Shown one piece after another: positions 59,027-64,000 of a stretch of 64,000 nt of DNA. The stretch's first letter is position 1. Every line of letters begins with the position of its first letter. Location: contig CASFTW010000015.1 in assembly GCA_949297785.1 (NCBI GenBank), positions 1 through 64,000 of the forward strand. The letters run 5' to 3'. The notes under the pieces were generated by a model. That model made no database searches. It was given only the letters and a program-made list of their open reading frames with translations, and had not been told where the DNA came from. Source of the DNA: an uncultured Spirochaetales bacterium (GTDB lineage Bacteria > Spirochaetota > Spirochaetia > Sphaerochaetales > Sphaerochaetaceae). The translations under genes were made by a program, and so were the position numbers.

Positions 59027-59050
59027 CTGAGCCTCCAGAGAGAGGCTCAG
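59027..59050. terminator. Hairpin after topA
   Basis: CTGAGCCTC, 6-nt loop, GAGGCTCAG, 5 bp past the topA stop. There is no T run, so it may be a weak terminator or an mRNA-end stabiliser. It resembles the hairpin at 36945-36968. Confidence 0.5.
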
Positions 59051-59055
59051 TGGGA

Positions 59056-62034
59056 TCACTCTGTTTTCTTCTTTATGATTTCAACGGCTTCTTCAAGGGT
59101 GAGACCGTCAACGGACTTCTTATACTTTGATGGAAGGGCAATGTTGTCTGTACCCCACTTGAGGTAGTAACCGTAACGGCCGTTTGCAGCTGCGACATCC
59201 TTTCCTTCATACTGGCCGAGAACAACAGGCTGAATGGATTTTATTTCCTCTGCTTTCTCAATTGCCTTAATTGCATCTTCAAGAGAAATACTGCCGGCAG
59301 ACCTCTGGCTGATGCGGTAATTGCCGTCATTCCATTTTAGGTAATAACCGTAGCGGCCTGAGACCAGCTGGATATCGCTGCCTTTGTACTGGCCAAGAAC
59401 ACTGTCCGGCTGGTTCGCTTTCTCGATCTCCTGCACGGCTTCTTCAAATGTAATGCTGTCCGTACCCTTGCTCATACGGTAGTTCTTTCCGTTCCATTTC
59501 AGATAATAGCCGTAGCGGCCGTTATGAAGAGTTATGTTCTGACCATTGTATGAGCCGAGAACAGTACCGTCCTTCGCTGCCGCAGTTTTGACGGAAGCAC
59601 CCGCCTGACAGAGATTCTCAGCCTCCTCCTGAGTCAGCGTCTCGCTGTCGGTTCCCTTCGGGATTCTGACAGAAACATCTCCCCATTTCAGATACGGACC
59701 GAACTTTCCCTTTCTCAGGCACAACGACTTTCCTTCATAATCATCAAAGGTCTTCAGATCACTTCCTGTCTTTCTGCCTATCAGGGCGAAGGCACTCTCC
59801 GCACTCATATTGTATGGAACTCCGTAAACCCGGTAGTTTGAATCCTTGTACTTCAGATAGAAACCGAAAGGACCGCTGTTGAGGACAGCTTCATTGCCTT
59901 CTTCATCTTTTGCCACGACAAGTGGAAGGGAGAAAAGGTATTCAATCTCGTCAATGCTGTAGTCTTCTGCCTTTTTCTTGCCCTTTGGCACATTGCAGGT
60001 TTTGTCGCCCTTCTGCCAGTATTCGCCCCGGCTTCCCTTTCTGAGAACTATCTCATTCTCATCAGATGGTGTCTGCGGAGAAACCGCGTTGCTGATAAGA
60101 GATGCGATATCATCATCACTCATAAGACCCGGAAGCTCGTATGGCGGAATGTTCACGAGAAGAGTCTTTCCGTCCTCCTTTTTGAGGTTTGTCTGGATGT
60201 ATGTGCCATAAGGACCGATCTTTATGCTGTAGGAACATTCACTGCCATCACCCAGCTTTGCCTTCCCAGTGAAATGAGGGAAAGAAAGAGTCTTGTAATC
60301 ATCTTCGGATGCTCTTGCAATGGCAAGCATGTCCTTGAGCCCGACGTGCTCACCATCTCCGTAATAGAACTCGTTGAGATAAGTCAGGCTGTCCTCTTCC
60401 CCGTTTGAGATTTTATCAAGTTCATCTTCCATTCTGGAAGTGTAGGAATAGTCGACAAGCTGGCTGAAAGCCCTGTTCATGCAGGCATTCACGGCGAATC
60501 CCGTGAAAGTCGGGATCATGACCCTGTCCTGTTCCTTCACATAGCCCCTGTCAAGAAGCGTCGATATGATCGTGGAATAGGTACTGGGCCTTCCGATACC
60601 CTGTTCCTCAAGTTTCTTTATGAGACTTGCTTCGTTATAGCGGTTTGGGGGTGTCGTTATATGTTCGCTGTTTGTGAGAATGGCATCATGGAGCTTCTCA
60701 CCTTCACTCAGCACAGGAAGCTTGACACCCTTGTCATCTTCATCCTTGTCATCGGCATACACCTTCAGATAGCCGGCAAAAAGCACAGATGTGCCGGAAG
60801 AAGAGAATATGAAATCACCATTGTGAATCTTGACCGTAGTTGTGCTCTTTCTGGCATTTGCCATCTGGGTTGCCAGCGTTCTCATCCATATGAGTGTATA
60901 AAGAGCAAGCTCCTTGCCTTTCAGGCCGGTCGCCTCGGGACGGCGGAATACATCTCCGGCCGGACGGATGGCCTCATGGGCTTCCTGCGCATTCTTGCTC
61001 TTATTGCGGAACTGACGCTCAGAAGGACTGAGATAATCCTGCCCGAACTCATTCAGTATTTCATGGCGCGCAGCCTTTATGCATTCATCGGAAAGGTTCA
61101 CGCTGTCAGTACGCATATAGGTTATGAAGCCGTTCTCGAAAAGATTCTGGGCAAGCCTCATGGTCTCCTTTGAGGAAAGTTTCAGACGGCTGGAAGCGGC
61201 CTGCTGAAGAGTTGATGTCGTGAAAGGCGCCTGCGGCGATGAAACATTCTCCTTGCATTTCACGCTGATAACTTCATATACAGGATTCTCATTGCACAGT
61301 GCGATGATCTTATCACCGTCTTCCTTTGAAAGAAGTCTTGCACGTCCGTTGAATTCACCTGTTGTGGAATCGAAATCCTTGCCTGTTGCAATCCTCTCGC
61401 CCCATGCACTTTCAAGTGTGGCACAGAAGGAAGAGAAATCCGCTTTTATATCATAATATGAAGCAGCCTTGTGATGCAGGCGGTCAAGCTCCTTCTCCAC
61501 GATGAAACGCAGACCGACGGACTGAACACGGCCGCCGGAAAGCTTCTTGTTTGAAAGCTTCTTCCACAGAAGAGGAGAAACCTCGTAACCGAAAAGACGG
61601 TCGATTATCCTTCTATCCTCCTGTGCTTTGACAAGGTTCATGTCTATGTCCCTTCCCCCTTCCAGCGCGCTCGTTATGGCAGAACGGGTAATTTCATGGA
61701 ACACCATTCTCCGGTAGGGAACACGCGGCTTCAAAAGCTGCAGCAGATGCCAGGAAATTGACTCGCCCTCACGGTCCTCATCAGTCGCAAGCAGCAGCTC
61801 GCTGCTGTCCTTCAGTTTCTTTCTGAGGTCCTGTACAAGAGATTCCTTGCCTTCTGTTATTTCATACTCGGGCTCGAATCCGTGCTCGATATCAATGGCC
61901 ATGCGGTCCTGCGGAAGATCCCTGACATGCCCCTTGCTGGCAACAACCGTGTAATTTGACGGAAGATATTTCTTTATGGTCTGCGCCTTGGTGGGAGACT
62001 CTACGATTACAAGCGATTTCTTCTCCTGACTCAT
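59056..62034 (-). CDS. topA: DNA topoisomerase I
   Basis: A 992-aa type IA topoisomerase that relaxes negative supercoils. The Toprim domain opens with VIVESPTKAQTI and includes TDEDREGESISWHLLQLL. The active-site Tyr is in FITYMRTDSVNLS. The C-terminal ~350 residues hold about six Topo C-terminal repeats (for example GRYGYYLKW three times, GKFGPYLKW, GPFGFYLKY) in place of zinc fingers. AAGGA lies 7 nt before the ATG. The gene belongs to the chromosomal backbone right of the mobile element. Confidence 0.96.
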   Translation of the reverse strand: MSQEKKSLVIVESPTKAQTIKKYLPSNYTVVASKGHVRDLPQDRMAIDIEHGFEPEYEITEGKESLVQDLRKKLKDSSELLLATDEDREGESISWHLLQLLKPRVPYRRMVFHEITRSAITSALEGGRDIDMNLVKAQEDRRIIDRLFGYEVSPLLWKKLSNKKLSGGRVQSVGLRFIVEKELDRLHHKAASYYDIKADFSSFCATLESAWGERIATGKDFDSTTGEFNGRARLLSKEDGDKIIALCNENPVYEVISVKCKENVSSPQAPFTTSTLQQAASSRLKLSSKETMRLAQNLFENGFITYMRTDSVNLSDECIKAARHEILNEFGQDYLSPSERQFRNKSKNAQEAHEAIRPAGDVFRRPEATGLKGKELALYTLIWMRTLATQMANARKSTTTVKIHNGDFIFSSSGTSVLFAGYLKVYADDKDEDDKGVKLPVLSEGEKLHDAILTNSEHITTPPNRYNEASLIKKLEEQGIGRPSTYSTIISTLLDRGYVKEQDRVMIPTFTGFAVNACMNRAFSQLVDYSYTSRMEDELDKISNGEEDSLTYLNEFYYGDGEHVGLKDMLAIARASEDDYKTLSFPHFTGKAKLGDGSECSYSIKIGPYGTYIQTNLKKEDGKTLLVNIPPYELPGLMSDDDIASLISNAVSPQTPSDENEIVLRKGSRGEYWQKGDKTCNVPKGKKKAEDYSIDEIEYLFSLPLVVAKDEEGNEAVLNSGPFGFYLKYKDSNYRVYGVPYNMSAESAFALIGRKTGSDLKTFDDYEGKSLCLRKGKFGPYLKWGDVSVRIPKGTDSETLTQEEAENLCQAGASVKTAAAKDGTVLGSYNGQNITLHNGRYGYYLKWNGKNYRMSKGTDSITFEEAVQEIEKANQPDSVLGQYKGSDIQLVSGRYGYYLKWNDGNYRISQRSAGSISLEDAIKAIEKAEEIKSIQPVVLGQYEGKDVAAANGRYGYYLKWGTDNIALPSKYKKSVDGLTLEEAVEIIKKKTE

Positions 62035-62057
62035 CTTTGTTTCCTTCTCAGATAGAG

Positions 62058-62087
62058 AAAATATTGGGATGGGAAATGATTTGTCAA
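62058..62087 (-). promoter_or_regulatory. topA promoter
   Basis: Minus strand: TTGACA (62087-62082), 18-nt spacer, TATTTT (62063-62058). Confidence 0.6.
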
Positions 62088-62122
62088 GTCAGGAAAAGCC
62101 GATTTCAGCCGGTATATTATCC

Positions 62123-62141
62123 TTATTACTACTAGTAATAA
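62123..62141. repeat. Perfect 19-bp palindrome upstream of topA
   Basis: TTATTACTA-C-TAGTAATAA. It lies between the end of the fibronectin-like gene and the topA promoter, and the plus strand continues with CTTTTTT. It could be a binding site or a weak terminator. Confidence 0.45.
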
Positions 62142-62147
62142 CTTTTT

Positions 62148-62975
62148 TCAGATTTCCATTACTCTGACCATCTCATATGTGAATGGATCATCCTCATTCA
62201 TGGGATTGCGGAAAAGCGCCGACTCGACAAGACCGGATCCGCTTGTCTCGTAAACAAGATAAACACCGTCCTCCCGCATTGAGAAATCATAGCTGGTGGT
62301 GGTCGTAACCTTGAAGCCGAACGCACTTGACTGTATCTCCACCGATGCACTCTCCGGTGTGATGAATATGCGGCTGACGCGGAAACGGCCCGGTTTGAGG
62401 GAACTTGTATTGAATTTCTCGCAGTTGAGTCGGTAGGCAAGCGCAGTCTCGCCCCCGTCATCATAATCAATCCAGGGCCAGGTACTGTCATCGAGACTCT
62501 GGAGGGGGAAAATCACAAGCTCGTCGTCTCCGTACGGTATCGAGATTTCCATATACTGTCCGTATTCCGGGCTGGTCTTCAGTCTTGCTATGTAGACAAT
62601 CTCCTTCAGACGGCCCTTATTGTCATCATCAGTCTCGTTCACCCATTTGTAAACGCCGCTGAATGAGTCCGTTTCAATCTCCAGTGCATCAGCATCAAGG
62701 GTATTGTTGTTCTCATCCCTCGCACCGACAATGAGGCGGTAACCGCTGTCCTGAGCCAGATTTTCGGCCGTGTAGGAGAAAGTATCAGCATCAAGGCGTG
62801 CAAGAAATATGTCATTTGCATATACATCATAGAAAGAGGCACCCTCCACCTCACTCCATTCCAGATTCACATCATTGACCAGCACCTGTGCCTTAAGGTC
62901 CAGCTGACTGGCATACAGGGAGAATGAAATCATTATCATGATGAAGACAAGACCCGATTTTCTTGAAGAAAACAT
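62148..62975 (-). CDS. Secreted fibronectin type III-like protein
   Basis: A 275-aa protein with a signal peptide (first ~22 residues, ending SLYAS). Residues ~30-110 look like a fibronectin type III domain (VNDVNLEWSEVEGASFYDVY, then YRLIVGARDENNN). The rest is beta-rich and unassigned, with many acidic residues. It is probably periplasmic or surface-exposed. Such proteins are common in spirochaetes, but I cannot give a role. It is divergent from the lipoprotein gene with about 65 bp between them. Confidence 0.8.
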   Translation of the reverse strand: MFSSRKSGLVFIMIMISFSLYASQLDLKAQVLVNDVNLEWSEVEGASFYDVYANDIFLARLDADTFSYTAENLAQDSGYRLIVGARDENNNTLDADALEIETDSFSGVYKWVNETDDDNKGRLKEIVYIARLKTSPEYGQYMEISIPYGDDELVIFPLQSLDDSTWPWIDYDDGGETALAYRLNCEKFNTSSLKPGRFRVSRIFITPESASVEIQSSAFGFKVTTTTSYDFSMREDGVYLVYETSGSGLVESALFRNPMNEDDPFTYEMVRVMEI

Positions 62976-63040
62976 AACAGCACCTTATAAATCAAAATTT
63001 TACACTTGTGTGTGTTATCACAATTTTATATCTTATGTCT

Positions 63041-63736
63041 ATGAGAAAGATCCTATTTACCGTCATTTCGGTCTGCATCCTCCTCAGCGGATGCACCGTA
63101 ACCGAGACACTGACGCTGAGCAATGACGAATCAACTTCCGTTACAGACATTTCAGTAGAACGGTTCTTCATCGATGTCCTCACCGACTTCCAGGAATTCA
63201 TGCCATCAGGTGATGAGAACATAATGGACAAGGCCATCACAAGCTTTGCAGGACAGATTGAGGACACGGATAACGCATACGGCACGCTTTTCGTAAAGAG
63301 CGGAGAGAACGAATATACAGGCACATTCAATTTCGGCAACATAGCTGTGCTTGCAAATGAGCTGGGCGGAATCGAACAGAGCATCATCACGCAGACTGAC
63401 AACTCTCTCTCCTTCTACTGCGACATCGACAACTACACCGAGCTTGAAGCAGTCGTTCCGTTCCTTGCGGATCCGAACGTCTCGGTATACCTCGCAAACT
63501 ATAATGTAGGATACAGCGAACAGGATTATTATGACATGATGATCTTTGCAATCGGCGAGCAGGCTCCCGAGGCAATCAGCGGCAGCACAATCACATTCGA
63601 CATCACGGTTCCCGGCAGAATAACATCAGTTGAGGGTGCCGTTCAGACAGGTGAGAACACCATCCGGTATTCATTCCCCCTCATCGATTTCCTGCTGCTT
63701 TCCACCCCTCTGTCTTTCTCTGTACAGTGGGTCTGA
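63041..63736 (+). CDS. Uncharacterised lipoprotein
   Basis: A 231-aa protein. MRKILFTVISVCILLSGCTV is a lipoprotein signal with the lipobox LSGC, so Cys18 should be lipid-modified. The mature part is acidic and beta-rich with no known domain; the end (IRYSFPLIDFLLLSTPLSFS) resembles the closing of periplasmic beta-sandwich proteins. ATGs at 63041 and 63035 are both possible; neither has a clear SD. Confidence 0.82.
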   Translation: MRKILFTVISVCILLSGCTVTETLTLSNDESTSVTDISVERFFIDVLTDFQEFMPSGDENIMDKAITSFAGQIEDTDNAYGTLFVKSGENEYTGTFNFGNIAVLANELGGIEQSIITQTDNSLSFYCDIDNYTELEAVVPFLADPNVSVYLANYNVGYSEQDYYDMMIFAIGEQAPEAISGSTITFDITVPGRITSVEGAVQTGENTIRYSFPLIDFLLLSTPLSFSVQWV

Positions 63737-63739
63737 TCG

Positions 63740-63769
63740 TTGACAGCATACTTCCTTTAATGCTATTTT
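63740..63769 (+). promoter_or_regulatory. Promoter of the right-edge gene
   Basis: TTGACA (63740-63745), 18-nt spacer, TATTTT (63764-63769). The -35 box begins 4 bp after the lipoprotein stop. Confidence 0.65.
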
Positions 63770-63779
63770 CTTAAGCGTT

Positions 63780-63803
63780 GTGTCCTTCTCGTGGGAAGGA
63801 CAC
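63780..63803 (+). other. Hairpin at the 5' end of the right-edge transcript
   Basis: GTGTCCTTC, 6-nt loop, GAAGGACAC, 9 bp perfect. The predicted transcript start is within a few bases of it, so it would cap the mRNA 5' end and may protect it. Confidence 0.55.
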
Positions 63804-63832
63804 TGTGCATTTAATAAAAGGAAGGTCCGCAA

Positions 63833-64000
63833 ATGGCTGATACAGAGAACAGGAATATCGACTTCAAAGACGCATCGAAAGAGTCTGCCAGAGCCGATAA
63901 ATCACACAACGAGAAGAAACCGCATAAGAAGAAAAGCTTCGCCTGGTGGGCGGGAGTGATTGTCTTAATTCTGATTTCCATTACCTTCATTCTTCCGGCT
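63833..64000 (+). CDS. N-terminal part of a single-pass membrane protein, cut by the window edge
   Basis: Fifty-six codons are visible from ATG at 63833, with AAAGGAAGG about 8 nt before it. A charged cytoplasmic stretch rich in Lys and Asp (ending NEKKPHKKKS) is followed by one transmembrane helix (FAWWAGVIVLILISITFILP). This layout fits membrane-anchored periplasmic chaperones of the PpiD/SurA type among others, but the identifying part is outside the window. Confidence 0.75.
   Translation, partial: MADTENRNIDFKDASKESARADKSHNEKKPHKKKSFAWWAGVIVLILISITFILPA

Overview
The window looks like a chromosome segment of a host-associated spirochaete, most likely of the Sphaerochaetaceae type. The basis is indirect: the two solute-binding proteins have signal peptides ending in FANGASES- and FAGGSSEES-like stretches without a lipobox cysteine, a common style in that phylum; lysine is made through DapL; and genes are densely packed with good Shine-Dalgarno (SD) sites. 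No 16S rRNA gene is present, so the assignment is an inference.

Left core (1-36.6 kb). Read on the minus strand, the region starts with a MarR regulator and a heterodimeric ABC exporter (197-4263), followed by a complete phosphate operon pstSCAB-phoU-phoB-phoR (4407-10734) with a Pho-box-like repeat in front of pstS. Then come rpsD, ychF, hflX (plus strand) and an oadB-oadG pair of sodium-pump decarboxylase subunits. A maltodextrin-type locus follows (binding protein, two permeases, LacI regulator, 4-alpha-glucanotransferase; 15885-21589), with a probable operator inside its promoter. After a cysteine-cluster protein and a Nudix hydrolase come dapB-dapA-dapL-lysA (22851-27007), a MATE exporter, azlCD, a second MarR/ABC-exporter operon, two GNAT acetyltransferases, mtnN, and an unusual trmD whose C-terminus carries a degenerate aminoglycoside-phosphotransferase-like domain.

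Mobile element (37096-58438, about 21.3 kb). It sits in the 3' end of a tRNA-Val(GAC) gene and is bounded by 30-bp direct repeats. It carries a tyrosine integrase, an excisionase-like HTH protein, a RepA-like ATPase, a Toprim primase-like protein and a ribbon-helix-helix protein. TGTAGCA repeats with a 12-bp period lie just inside both ends and look like integrase arm sites. The cargo looks like defence or conflict genes: two overlapping DUF262 (GmrSD-like) genes; a WYL regulator with two ankyrin proteins; a divergent ankyrin/pseudo-FtsK protein overlapping a Doc/Fic toxin; a SprT-like metalloprotein; a small zinc-finger protein; and a DUF3800 gene preceded by a probable structured RNA. The right end contains decayed genes (a SIR2-type protein, a second copy of the ribbon-helix-helix protein, and a winged-helix regulator).

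Right core (58.4-64 kb). An ISL3-type transposase fragment is followed by topA, a secreted fibronectin-III-like protein, a lipoprotein, and the start of a membrane protein cut by the window edge.

The strongest candidates for an undescribed system are the WYL/ankyrin/pseudo-FtsK/Doc locus (46893-54403) and the RNA-DUF3800 unit (56917-57781). The trmD fusion and the repA leader structure are also unusual.
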